From contig CASGAM010000037.1 in NCBI GenBank assembly GCA_949299545.1, positions 1 to 64,000 on the forward strand: a stretch of DNA of 64,000 bases, given 5' to 3'. This DNA is from an uncultured Prevotellaceae bacterium (GTDB lineage Bacteria; Bacteroidota; Bacteroidia; Bacteroidales; Bacteroidaceae). Below, one piece after another: positions 22,785 to 32,352 of this stretch (the stretch's first letter is position 1; each line of letters opens with the position of its first letter). Position numbers and translations under genes: made by a program. The notes beneath the pieces were generated by a model. It worked only from the letters and a program-made list of their open reading frames with translations, made no database searches and was not told the DNA's origin.

Positions 22785-25292
22785 TTATCTCAATTTTGCA
22801 CCGAGTTTGTTTTCAAAATTAGCTACCAGCTTGCCCATGATGGCGTCAATCTGCTTATCAGTGAGCGTTTTTGTCTCATCTTGTATCAGGAAATTGACAG
22901 CATAGCTTTTTTTGCCGGCCTCTAAATTTTTCCCTTCATATACATCAAAGAGTTTAACTTCTTTCAGCAGCTTTCTTTCTGTGGAATAAGCGATCTGTTC
23001 AATTTCCGCAAACTCGACCTTTTTGTCTACCAACAAAGCCAAATCACGGCTTACCGCAGGATATTTACTGATTTCTGTATAACTTACCACGTTATTTTTA
23101 ACAGCTTTCATGAGCAGTTTCCAATTCAGGTCGGCGAAATAGACCTCATTGTCCACATCAAATGCTTTTTGTATCTTACGGCATACAATACCCATGGAGG
23201 CTACGGTCTTCCCCCCTTTATTATGAATCTCTATGCCTTTGGAATAAATGTCATTGTTTGATTCGGTTATAACCATATTACCGAGGTTCACACCCAACCG
23301 TTGCATGATATTAAGGACATAGGCTTTTATTTCATAAAAACTACTGTTCTCATCGGGATGTATCCATGAACCGCTGATGCGTTTGCCGGTCACCCACAAG
23401 CCGAGATGGTAATCTTCGGAATATGCATCAAGAATATGCTCTATAACCGCCTTGTCACGGCTGCTGCTGACACCGGGAATTATGTCAGGACATTTGTTTT
23501 CTTCATGGAAATAGTAACAGTTACCGAACTCGAAGAACTTCAGATCGGCATTTTTACGGTTGGCATTATGTGCAATACACTCCATACCGCCAAAAAGCAA
23601 TGTCTGGCGCATGGCATTCAAATCCGAACTTAGTGGATTAATCAGTTTTACGAGCTGGCTGTTCAGGTAAGCCTTGAGTTCTTCATAATAAGCTGAACGT
23701 GTCAGCGAATTGTTCAGTATCTCATTGAAGCCGCAACCGACAAGTTGTTCTGCTATGATGTTTTGAAGTTTATGGCTCTTGTCCTCATCGCCTTTAACGT
23801 TTAGGGTGGATTTCACGGATGACGGTATTTCCACATTGTTGTAACCGTAAATGCGGAGAATATCTTCCACGACATCACACGGACGCTGTACATCTACTCT
23901 GTATGCGGGAACTTGCAGCCGGAGTCCTTCCGATGTTTCTTCAATAATCCGCATTTCAAGACTTGTTACAATGCTTTTAATCGTCTCTGCACCAATACGT
24001 TTTCCAATCAGATTATAAGCATACTCATATTCCAGGTCGACAACGAAGTCAGGTATCGGATTTGGATAAACATCCTTTATCTCCATTGCAATCTCGCCAC
24101 CCGACAACTCTTTGCAAAGCATTGCAGCTTGTTTCAGCGCATAAACAGCTCCGTTGGGGTCTATCCCACGTTCAAAACGGAATGAGGCATCCGTACTCAA
24201 ACCATGCCGGCGGGCGCTTTTACGTATCCATGTCGGATTGAAATATGCACTTTCCAATAATACGTTGCGCGTCGTCTCATAGGTTCCGCTGCCTTTTCCA
24301 CCAAACACTCCGGCTATACACATTGGTTCTTCCACATTGCAAATGGCAAGATCTCTGTCACTGAGTTTGTGCTCTACTCCGTCAAGCGTAACAAAAGACG
24401 TTCCTTCGGGCATGGCCTTAACAACAACTTTTTGTCCTTTGATCATATCAGCGTCAAAACAATGCAAAGGCTGGCCGTATGCGAACATGATGTAGTTGGT
24501 TACATCTACTATGTTGTTGATTGGCCGAAGACCTATGATGCGGAGTTTATCCTGAAGCCATTCAGGGCTTTCCTTTACTTCGCAATTCTTGAGCGTCACG
24601 GCACAATAGCGCGGGCATGCCTCTGTGTTCTGCAAATCGATGTCAATCTCCAAATCATGGTTGTCAACGGCAAAGCCCTCACATGTTGGACGGTGCAGAC
24701 TCGTTTTATAGCCGTTCTGTACCAACCAAGCATACAAGTCGCGAGCCACACCGTAATGAGAACATGCGTCAGCACGGTTCGGTGTAATGTCAACCTCGAT
24801 AAGGTAATCGCTTTTTAACTGATAATAATCAGCTGCTGGAGTTCCCGGAACAGCCTCCGATGGCAATACAATGATGCCGTTGTGGTCTGTTCCTATGCCT
24901 ATCTCGTCTTCAGCACAAATCATACCGAAACTTTCTACACCGCGCAGCTTGGACTTTTTGATGGTAAAACATTCATCGCCGTCATAGAGTTTGCATCCTA
25001 ATGTAGCAACCACAACTTTCTGCCCTGCAGCAACATTGGATGCGCCACAGACGATTTGCACGGGTTCAGCCTCGCCGATATTGACCGTACAAACATGCAT
25101 GTGGTCGGAATTAGGATGAGGGGCACAAGTGAGAACCTCGCCTATCACAACGCCCTGCAATCCGCCTTTGATGGGTTGTACTTCTTCCACGCTACCTACT
25201 TCCAATCCTTCTGAAGTCAGCGCGTCGGCCACTTCCTGAGCAGTCAAATCGAAATCAACATACTCTTTCAGCCAATTATAAGAAATATTCAT
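22785..25292 (-). CDS. pheT: Phenylalanyl-tRNA synthetase beta subunit
   Basis: An 835-residue PheT of the alpha2-beta2 synthetase that charges tRNA-Phe. It begins MNISYNWLKEYVDFDLTAQE, followed by the EMAP-like tRNA-binding domain (about 40-150, PHPNSDHMHVCTV), B3/B4 editing, the B5 domain, a catalytic-like core, and the C-terminal anticodon-binding FDX domain (SKYPAVSRDLALLVD ... FLIQDETKTLTDKQI). The frame is open to 25331, but the family start is the ATG at 25292. A TAAATTTG box on the minus strand at 25336-25329 gives a promoter. pheS is not in the window. Confidence 0.96.
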   Translation of the reverse strand: MNISYNWLKEYVDFDLTAQEVADALTSEGLEVGSVEEVQPIKGGLQGVVIGEVLTCAPHPNSDHMHVCTVNIGEAEPVQIVCGASNVAAGQKVVVATLGCKLYDGDECFTIKKSKLRGVESFGMICAEDEIGIGTDHNGIIVLPSEAVPGTPAADYYQLKSDYLIEVDITPNRADACSHYGVARDLYAWLVQNGYKTSLHRPTCEGFAVDNHDLEIDIDLQNTEACPRYCAVTLKNCEVKESPEWLQDKLRIIGLRPINNIVDVTNYIMFAYGQPLHCFDADMIKGQKVVVKAMPEGTSFVTLDGVEHKLSDRDLAICNVEEPMCIAGVFGGKGSGTYETTRNVLLESAYFNPTWIRKSARRHGLSTDASFRFERGIDPNGAVYALKQAAMLCKELSGGEIAMEIKDVYPNPIPDFVVDLEYEYAYNLIGKRIGAETIKSIVTSLEMRIIEETSEGLRLQVPAYRVDVQRPCDVVEDILRIYGYNNVEIPSSVKSTLNVKGDEDKSHKLQNIIAEQLVGCGFNEILNNSLTRSAYYEELKAYLNSQLVKLINPLSSDLNAMRQTLLFGGMECIAHNANRKNADLKFFEFGNCYYFHEENKCPDIIPGVSSSRDKAVIEHILDAYSEDYHLGLWVTGKRISGSWIHPDENSSFYEIKAYVLNIMQRLGVNLGNMVITESNNDIYSKGIEIHNKGGKTVASMGIVCRKIQKAFDVDNEVYFADLNWKLLMKAVKNNVVSYTEISKYPAVSRDLALLVDKKVEFAEIEQIAYSTERKLLKEVKLFDVYEGKNLEAGKKSYAVNFLIQDETKTLTDKQIDAIMGKLVANFENKLGAKLR

Positions 25293-25442
25293 ATTATAAT
25301 AAAATTTATGTATCTCAAAAATATCGTGCAAATTTACACTTTTCCAGCCAATCCAGCAAGTGGAAACGTCACAAAGCGTAGCACCTTCCTATATCGGAGA
25401 ACTTTTCGACAAAACCCTTTCCATGAACGGGAAGGCAGGTTA

Positions 25443-26987
25443 TCAGAACGGCACGCTATTATCCGGCAATGGAACATCGCTATACGAAGAAGTTTCCATG
25501 TGTACAGGCGGAGGCGGCACAGCATTGTCGTTCATCTTTGAACCGTATACGGGGGATTCACCCGGCATAGGAATATAGGCATCCTCGTCCGGATCTTGGA
25601 AACGTGCATATTCACCACGGAATTTCAGCAATACATCTCCGACCGCGCCATTACGGTGCTTTGCAATGATAATTTCTGCCATGCCATGCAGGTCACGGCC
25701 TTTTTCATCCTGATAAATCTTATAATATTCCGGACGATGAATAAAACATACCATGTCGGCATCCTGCTCAATCGCTCCCGACTCGCGAAGGTCACTCAGT
25801 TGCGGGCGTTTCCCTTCAATACCTTCACGGCTTTCCACACCACGATTCAGCTGACTCAAAGCTATGATTGGAATATTAAGTTCCTTGGCCAATCCTTTAA
25901 GCGACCGCGAGATAGTACTTACTTCTTCTTGGCGGCTTCCAAATGACATGCCACTGGCATTCATGAGCTGAAGATAGTCTATCATGATGATTTTCACGCC
26001 ATGCTCACGCACCAAACGGCGGGCTTTTGTACGCAGTTCAAAAACCGAAAGCGACGGCGTATCATCAACATAAAATGGCGCATCATATAATTGTGATATC
26101 TTGCTATCCAACTGCCCCCATTCATAAGGTGCCAACTGTCCGCTTTTTATTTTCTCACCCGGAATCTCACAAACATTAACTATCATACGGTTGACCAACT
26201 GCACGTTACTCATTTCAAGCGAGAACATGGCACAAGGAATTTTCATGTCGACCGCCATCTTTTTTGCCATAGAAAGGACAAAGGCCGTTTTTCCCATGGC
26301 CGGCCGGGCGGCAATGATGACAAGATCGGAATTTTGCCAGCCGGACGTCATCTTATCTAATTTCTCAAAACCGCTACTCAGTCCACTCAATCCGTCTTGT
26401 CGGGCGGCCGCTTTTTGAAGCATTTCATAAGCCTCATGAATAACCGGATTAATTTGCGTGTAATCCTTCTTCATGTTCTGTTGAGAAATCTCAAAGAGCT
26501 TACCTTCTGCTTCCTGCATCAAATCATCAACATCTACCGTACTGTCAAAAGCCTTTGTCTGTACATTGCTCGTAAATGTAATCAACTCCCGTGCCAGAAA
26601 CTTTTGCGCTATTATACGAGCATGATATTCAATATGGGCAGAAGACACCACCTTACCACTCAACTGCGTGATATAGAAAGGGCCACCTACTTCGTCGAGC
26701 TCTCCCATGCTGCTGAGCTGTTCAGTTACAGTCAATATGTCTACCGGTTTTTGCTGTATATTTAAGGTACGAATCGCTTCAAAAATCAACTGATGCCTCC
26801 GGTCATAAAAGCTTTCCGGCCTGAGGATTTCACTCACCAATGAATATGCGTCCTTTTCAATCATCAGGGCACCCAGCACCGCTTCTTCAAAATCCAATGC
26901 CTGCGGTTGCAAATGCCCGTAAGCATCCTCCTGCGGAACGTTACTGCCTTTGCTCTTGCGCCCGGTGGCTTTCCTTTGTTCTGCCAT
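25443..26987 (-). CDS. dnaB: Replicative DNA helicase
   Basis: A 514-residue DnaB, the hexameric 5'-3' helicase of the replication fork. The N-terminal domain (about residues 25-130, PQALDFEEAVLGALMIEKDAY) precedes the RecA-like domain with Walker A AARPAMGKTAFVLS, Walker B IIMIDYLQLM and the H4 region IALSQLNRGVESR. There is no intein. A TATATTTG box on the minus strand at 27021-27014 lies close to the start. The C-terminal tail is Pro/Ser-rich and poorly conserved. Confidence 0.96.
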   Translation of the reverse strand: MAEQRKATGRKSKGSNVPQEDAYGHLQPQALDFEEAVLGALMIEKDAYSLVSEILRPESFYDRRHQLIFEAIRTLNIQQKPVDILTVTEQLSSMGELDEVGGPFYITQLSGKVVSSAHIEYHARIIAQKFLARELITFTSNVQTKAFDSTVDVDDLMQEAEGKLFEISQQNMKKDYTQINPVIHEAYEMLQKAAARQDGLSGLSSGFEKLDKMTSGWQNSDLVIIAARPAMGKTAFVLSMAKKMAVDMKIPCAMFSLEMSNVQLVNRMIVNVCEIPGEKIKSGQLAPYEWGQLDSKISQLYDAPFYVDDTPSLSVFELRTKARRLVREHGVKIIMIDYLQLMNASGMSFGSRQEEVSTISRSLKGLAKELNIPIIALSQLNRGVESREGIEGKRPQLSDLRESGAIEQDADMVCFIHRPEYYKIYQDEKGRDLHGMAEIIIAKHRNGAVGDVLLKFRGEYARFQDPDEDAYIPMPGESPVYGSKMNDNAVPPPPVHMETSSYSDVPLPDNSVPF

Positions 26988-27130
26988 ACTATAATGTTTT
27001 ATTTTAATGAGCGCAAATATACAATAAATCCCTTAAAAACACATGTCCATATCCTTTAAAAAGTCTACAACTACAGCTCTGGCTTTCTCGTACGAACGGT
27101 TTATCCATACTTAACTTTCATTATGATATG

Positions 27131-27173
27131 AAAAAAGCATGGTTTGCTGTCGATCAGGCCACAAACCATGCTT
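27131..27173 (-). terminator. Terminator of carB
   Basis: AGCATGGTTTG (27136-27146) pairs with CAAACCATGCT (27162-27172), and on the minus strand the stem is followed by six T residues. The rest of the 26988-27199 gap holds the dnaB promoter box and nothing else I can name. Confidence 0.87.
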
Positions 27174-27199
27174 CTTTATTTTAAGACAGTATGAAAGAA

Positions 27200-30100
27200 T
27201 CAGTTATATTCTTGCCAACTCTTTATCTGTATATCTTTCTGTCCCATCTGGCAGAACGCTTCAATGAATGCTTTTGCCAAACGCGCGTTGGTCATCAATG
27301 GAATATTATGATCTATCGCAGCTCGGCGAATCCTGTAACCGTTAGTAAGTTCACGATTGGTATGGTTTTTCGGAATATTGACAATCAAATCAAACTTATG
27401 TTCAGAAAGTAACTTCATCACATTATTGTCTGCTGTCGGGTTTTCATCTGGCCAACAAACCGTAATAGCGTCTACTCCATTTTCATTCAAGAAACTTGCC
27501 GTCCCATGAGTCGCATAGATCTCATATCCTTTGGCTTGTAACATTCGGCTGGCGTCAAGCAAATCAACTTTTGATTTGGCAGGACCGGAAGACAACATTA
27601 CAGCTTTTTGAGGTATTTTATATCCCGTTGCAATCAACGCATTAAGCAAAGCCTCGTTAAAATCATCGCCTAAGCAACCGACCTCACCCGTTGATGACAT
27701 ATCAACGCCGAGTACGGGGTCGGCATTTTGCAAACGGGCAAATGAGAATTGAGATGCTTTCACACCAATGCGGTCAATGTCGAATGCCGACTTGTCAGGT
27801 TTGCTGTATGGAGCATCAAGCATGATACGGGTCGCAGTTTCAATGAAATTACGTTTCAGTATTTTGGAAACAAACGGGAAACTGCGTGATGCACGCAAAT
27901 TGCACTCTATCACTTTTACCTGATTGCCTTTCGCAAGGTATTGGATATTAAACGGACCGGAAATATTAAGTTCTTTAGCTATCTGACGGCTGATCTTCTT
28001 GATAGTGCGTGCTGTGGCAAAATAGATCTGTTGAGCCGGGAATACCAGTGTAGCGTCACCCGAATGCACACCTGCGAACTCAATATGTTCAGAAATTGCA
28101 TATTCAACGATTTCTCCGTTCTGTGCCACGGCATCAAACTCTATTTCTTTTGTTTCCTGCATGAACTGTGAAACTACTACCGGATATTCCTTTGATACTT
28201 CTGCTGCCATTTGCAGGAAACGTTTCAGTTCATCTTCATTGTGGCATACGTTCATGGCAGCACCTGAAAGCACGTATGACGGACGAACCAATACCGGATA
28301 ACCCACTTTCTCGATAAACGAGTGCATATCTTCCATACTGGTAAGTTCCTGCCATGCCGGTTGGTCGATACCCAACTGATCAAGCATTGCTGAGAATTTG
28401 TTACGGTTTTCTGCCCGGTCTATGGACACCGGAGATGTACCAAGAATGGGCACAGCCTGACGGTGGAGTTTCATGGCGAGATTATTCGGTATTTGACCAC
28501 CTACCGAAACAATCACCCCACGCGGCTGTTCAAGGTCAATCACATCAAGAACACGCTCAAACGATAATTCATCAAAATACAGGCGGTCGCACATATCATA
28601 ATCCGTTGACACTGTTTCTGGATTATAATTAATCATAATTGATTTATAGCCCAATTTGCGGGCTGTTTGAATCGCATTTACCGAACACCAGTCAAACTCA
28701 ACTGAAGAACCAATACGATAAGCACCTGAACCAAGGACAACTACTGACTTTTCATTCTTGTAATAGTTTACATCATACCCTTCTACAGCATACGTGAAAT
28801 ATAAGTAATTGGTGAGTTCTGGATGCTCAGAAGCAACCGTATTGATTCTCTTCACTGCCGGCAAAATATTCAAATTCTTTCTGTAAGCACGGACTTGTAA
28901 GTTTTCCTTTTCCATATTACCATTTTCCGGTTTCAATACGAAACGGGCAATTTGGAAATCTGAAAAACCTAATATCTTTGCCTGACGCAGCAGATCTGCT
29001 GACAACTCTTCCAGTTTATTGAAGCCCTGTAACTTGTTTTTCATATCGACAATGTTCTTCAACTTGCCTATGAACCAGGGATCTATTTTCGTCAGGTCGT
29101 ATATCTTATCAATACTATAACCTTCCTCCAAAGCTTGGGCAATGGCAAAGATGCGTAAATCAGTCGGATTGGCAAGTTCATCGTCAAGATTGTCAAAATG
29201 CACATTGTCATTACCAACAAATCCGTGCATACCCTGACCTATCATACGCAAACCCTTTTGGATGATTTCTTCAAAAGAGCGGCCTATTGACATGATTTCA
29301 CCCACAGACTTCATACTTGAACCAATATGGCGTGAAACACCGGCAAACTTTGTGAGATCCCAACGTGGAATCTTACAAATAAGATAATCGAGAGACGGAG
29401 CTACATATGCAGAATTGGGGGTGCCCATCTCACCTATTTGGTCAAGCGTATATCCCAAACCGATTTTTGCCGCTACGAAAGCCAGCGGATAACCAGTCGC
29501 TTTAGATGCCAATGCTGATGAACGGCTTAAACGTGCATTCACCTCTATGACGCGGTAGTCATTCGTTTCTGCATTAAAAGCATACTGGATGTTGCATTCA
29601 CCTACAATTCCCAAATGGCGGATACATTTCTTTGAAAGTTCTTGCAACATGGCAACCTGGTCGTCTGTCAAAGAACAAGTAGGTGCCACAACAATAGATT
29701 CTCCTGTATGAATGCCGAGCGGATCAAAATTCTCCATGCTCGCTACCGTAAAACAATGGTCGTTGGCATCACGTATTACCTCAAACTCTATTTCTTTCCA
29801 TCCTTTGAGCGATTCTTCAACAAGAATTTGGGGCGCAAATGTAAAAGCACTTTCAGCTAATTCAACAAATCTTTTTTCGTCGGGACAAATACCACTCCCT
29901 AATCCACCTAACGCATAAGCAGAACGAATCATCACTGGGAAACCTATGCGGCGTGCTGCTGCAAGAGCGTCTTCCATATTCTCTACTGCTTGGCTTACAG
30001 GTGTCTTCATCTCAATCTCGTTAAGTTTCCTAACGAACAAATCACGGTCTTCCGTGTACATGATAGCTTCAACAGAAGTGCCAAGTACTTCAACACCATA

Positions 30101-30421
30101 CTCTTTTAAAACACCGTTAAGGTAAAGTTCTGTTCCGCAGTTTAAGGCAGTTTGACCTCCGAAAGCCAGCAAAATGCCATCGGGACGTTCTTTTTTGATA
30201 ATCTCAGTCACAAAATATGGCGTCACCGGCAAAAAATATACCTGGTCGGCAATACCCTCTGACGTTTGGATGGTTGCGATGTTTGGGTTGACCAATACTG
30301 AGCGGATTCCCTCTTCGCGCAAAGCCTTCAGTGCTTGGGAACCAGAATAGTCAAACTCTCCGGCCTGTCCGATTTTCAGCGCACCCGAACCTAAGACCAA
30401 TACTTTCTTAAACTGTTTCAT
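27200..30421 (-). CDS. carB: Carbamoyl-phosphate synthase large subunit
   Basis: A 1073-residue CarB that makes carbamoyl phosphate from bicarbonate, ammonia and two ATP for arginine and pyrimidine synthesis. The two homologous ATP-grasp halves are present: VLVLGSGALKIGQAGEFDYSG at the start and VVLGSGAYRIGSSVEFDWCSV near residue 560. The C-terminal MGS-like allosteric domain begins near 930 (KAVMLSSGPAKSKVDLLDASR). The small subunit carA is not adjacent on either side. A TATTTTTG box on the minus strand at 30509-30502 gives a likely promoter. Confidence 0.96.
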   Translation of the reverse strand: MKQFKKVLVLGSGALKIGQAGEFDYSGSQALKALREEGIRSVLVNPNIATIQTSEGIADQVYFLPVTPYFVTEIIKKERPDGILLAFGGQTALNCGTELYLNGVLKEYGVEVLGTSVEAIMYTEDRDLFVRKLNEIEMKTPVSQAVENMEDALAAARRIGFPVMIRSAYALGGLGSGICPDEKRFVELAESAFTFAPQILVEESLKGWKEIEFEVIRDANDHCFTVASMENFDPLGIHTGESIVVAPTCSLTDDQVAMLQELSKKCIRHLGIVGECNIQYAFNAETNDYRVIEVNARLSRSSALASKATGYPLAFVAAKIGLGYTLDQIGEMGTPNSAYVAPSLDYLICKIPRWDLTKFAGVSRHIGSSMKSVGEIMSIGRSFEEIIQKGLRMIGQGMHGFVGNDNVHFDNLDDELANPTDLRIFAIAQALEEGYSIDKIYDLTKIDPWFIGKLKNIVDMKNKLQGFNKLEELSADLLRQAKILGFSDFQIARFVLKPENGNMEKENLQVRAYRKNLNILPAVKRINTVASEHPELTNYLYFTYAVEGYDVNYYKNEKSVVVLGSGAYRIGSSVEFDWCSVNAIQTARKLGYKSIMINYNPETVSTDYDMCDRLYFDELSFERVLDVIDLEQPRGVIVSVGGQIPNNLAMKLHRQAVPILGTSPVSIDRAENRNKFSAMLDQLGIDQPAWQELTSMEDMHSFIEKVGYPVLVRPSYVLSGAAMNVCHNEDELKRFLQMAAEVSKEYPVVVSQFMQETKEIEFDAVAQNGEIVEYAISEHIEFAGVHSGDATLVFPAQQIYFATARTIKKISRQIAKELNISGPFNIQYLAKGNQVKVIECNLRASRSFPFVSKILKRNFIETATRIMLDAPYSKPDKSAFDIDRIGVKASQFSFARLQNADPVLGVDMSSTGEVGCLGDDFNEALLNALIATGYKIPQKAVMLSSGPAKSKVDLLDASRMLQAKGYEIYATHGTASFLNENGVDAITVCWPDENPTADNNVMKLLSEHKFDLIVNIPKNHTNRELTNGYRIRRAAIDHNIPLMTNARLAKAFIEAFCQMGQKDIQIKSWQEYN

Positions 30422-30598
30422 ATTGTTGTTTTGATTGATGAATATATAGATAATTCTTTTTGAAATTACCGGATGAAGACCGGCTCTATCGTTTCAAAAT
30501 ACAAAAATAAGCAATTTCGGGCATGTTCCGTTTACAATTAGTCAAAAAAAAGAGATGCAAATAAAAAAAAAGTTTACCGCATCCCTGATTTTATCTTT

Positions 30599-32239
30599 TT
30601 AGAGGTTTTTACGTTCCAATTCTTGAAGATTCTCCATACGTTTGGCTTCCAAGAATTCATATATGCCACAAAGATGTTCACGTACTTTTCCATTTCCAAA
30701 TTCATAAACTTTTGTGACAAGACCATCTAAAAAATCCCGGTCGTGGCTTACAACAATCAAGGTGCCGTCATAAGCTATTAATGCTTGTTTCAGTATATCT
30801 TTGGTTTTCAGATCCAAATGATTGGTCGGTTCATCCAATATCAACAAGTTGACAGGATTAAGCAACAGTTTCAATAATGCCAGTCGCGTACGTTCGCCGC
30901 CGGAAAGCACCTTCACCTTCTTCGTACTTTCTTCACCGCCAAACATGAACGCTCCTAACAAGTCTCGAATTTTGTTGCGGATTTCACCTTTTGCCACTTC
31001 ATCAATAGTCTGAAAAACGGTCAGTTCACCATCAAGCAATGAGGCTTGGTTTTGCGCAAAGTAACCTATTTGCACATTATGTCCCAGCGTAAGTGTTCCT
31101 TCATGGTCAATTTCATTCATGATACATTTTACCAATGTGGATTTTCCTTCGCCATTCCTACCCACAAACGCTATCTTGTTACCGCGTTCCACTGTAAGAT
31201 TCACGTGACTGAAAATACGTTTATCACCATAGCATTTTCCGACGTTGTCCATTATGACCGGATAATTGCCGCTACGGGGCGACGGCGGAAACTTGAGCCT
31301 TAGAGCCGACGTGTCTTCCTCGTCGACTTGTACTATTTCCAACTTTTCGAGCATCTTCACACGGCTTTGCACTTGCAATGTCTTGCTGTATGTTCCTTTG
31401 AAACGTTCGATATAGTCTTTTGTTTCCTGAATCATTTTTTGCTGTTCTTCATATTGTTTCAGCTGCTGTTCACGACGTTCCTTCCGCAACTCAAGATATT
31501 TGCTATAATTGACTTTATAATCATAAATACGTCCCATTGTTACTTCAATGGTACGTGTCGTTATGTTATCCACAAACTTCCGATCGTGACTGATGACAAC
31601 CACAGCCTTGCTGCTTTCCGTCAAGAACTGTTCTAACCACTGAATGCTTTCAATGTCAAGATGATTGGTCGGTTCGTCAAGGAGTAACACATCCGGATCC
31701 TGCAACAAGAGTTTGGCCAGTTCGATGCGCATACGCCAACCACCGCTGAAATCACTGGTTGGCCGGTTGAAATCATCGCGCCGGAAGCCTAATCCTAACA
31801 ATGCTTTTTCAACATCTTCTTCAAAATGTGTAAGGTCAATGGCATAAAACTTTTCACTGGCAGAAGCCACTTTCTCAATCAACGCCATATATTCGTCACT
31901 TTCATAGTCGGTACGCGATGCCAACTCATTATTCATTGCGTCAATCTCTTTTTCCATTTCTTTCAGATGTGAAAAAGCCAACGACGCTTCTTCAAAAACA
32001 GTCCTGCCGTCTTCCGTCATCAAATGTTGGGGCAGATACGCTATCACACATTCTTTTGGTGCCATCACCTTACCTCGAGTCGGCTGCCGTACGCCTGCCA
32101 ATATTTTCAGTAAAGTACTCTTTCCGGCACCATTCTTTCCCATGAGTGCAATGCGGTCTTTTTCATTGATTTGAAAAGAAATGTCACTAAACAAGGTGGT
32201 ACCGCCAAATTCGACGGTAAGGCCTTCTATTGCTACCAT
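30599..32239 (-). CDS. ABC-F family ATPase
   Basis: A 546-residue protein with two ABC ATPase domains in one chain and no membrane segment, the ABC-F layout; members act on the ribosome. Walker A motifs are GKNGAGKSTLLK and GRNGEGKSTLVK; the second signature and Walker B are LSGGERTRLALLKLLLNPVNLLILDEPTNHLD. A charged linker of about 80 residues (KERREQQLKQYEEQQ) separates them, and the C-terminal extension is short. This resembles the YbiT/Uup-type housekeeping subgroup rather than a resistance protein, but that cannot be settled by eye. A TAATTTTG box lies on the minus strand at 32279-32272. Confidence 0.9.
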   Translation of the reverse strand: MVAIEGLTVEFGGTTLFSDISFQINEKDRIALMGKNGAGKSTLLKILAGVRQPTRGKVMAPKECVIAYLPQHLMTEDGRTVFEEASLAFSHLKEMEKEIDAMNNELASRTDYESDEYMALIEKVASASEKFYAIDLTHFEEDVEKALLGLGFRRDDFNRPTSDFSGGWRMRIELAKLLLQDPDVLLLDEPTNHLDIESIQWLEQFLTESSKAVVVISHDRKFVDNITTRTIEVTMGRIYDYKVNYSKYLELRKERREQQLKQYEEQQKMIQETKDYIERFKGTYSKTLQVQSRVKMLEKLEIVQVDEEDTSALRLKFPPSPRSGNYPVIMDNVGKCYGDKRIFSHVNLTVERGNKIAFVGRNGEGKSTLVKCIMNEIDHEGTLTLGHNVQIGYFAQNQASLLDGELTVFQTIDEVAKGEIRNKIRDLLGAFMFGGEESTKKVKVLSGGERTRLALLKLLLNPVNLLILDEPTNHLDLKTKDILKQALIAYDGTLIVVSHDRDFLDGLVTKVYEFGNGKVREHLCGIYEFLEAKRMENLQELERKNL

Positions 32240-32352
32240 ATAAATTTATTAGAGAATTTGATTTGCGATTGCAAAATTACGTTTTTTATTTGAACCCGTA
32301 AACGACAGGACTTGCAAAATGTTTAAGACAAAAGCATCTATACATTCCGTTT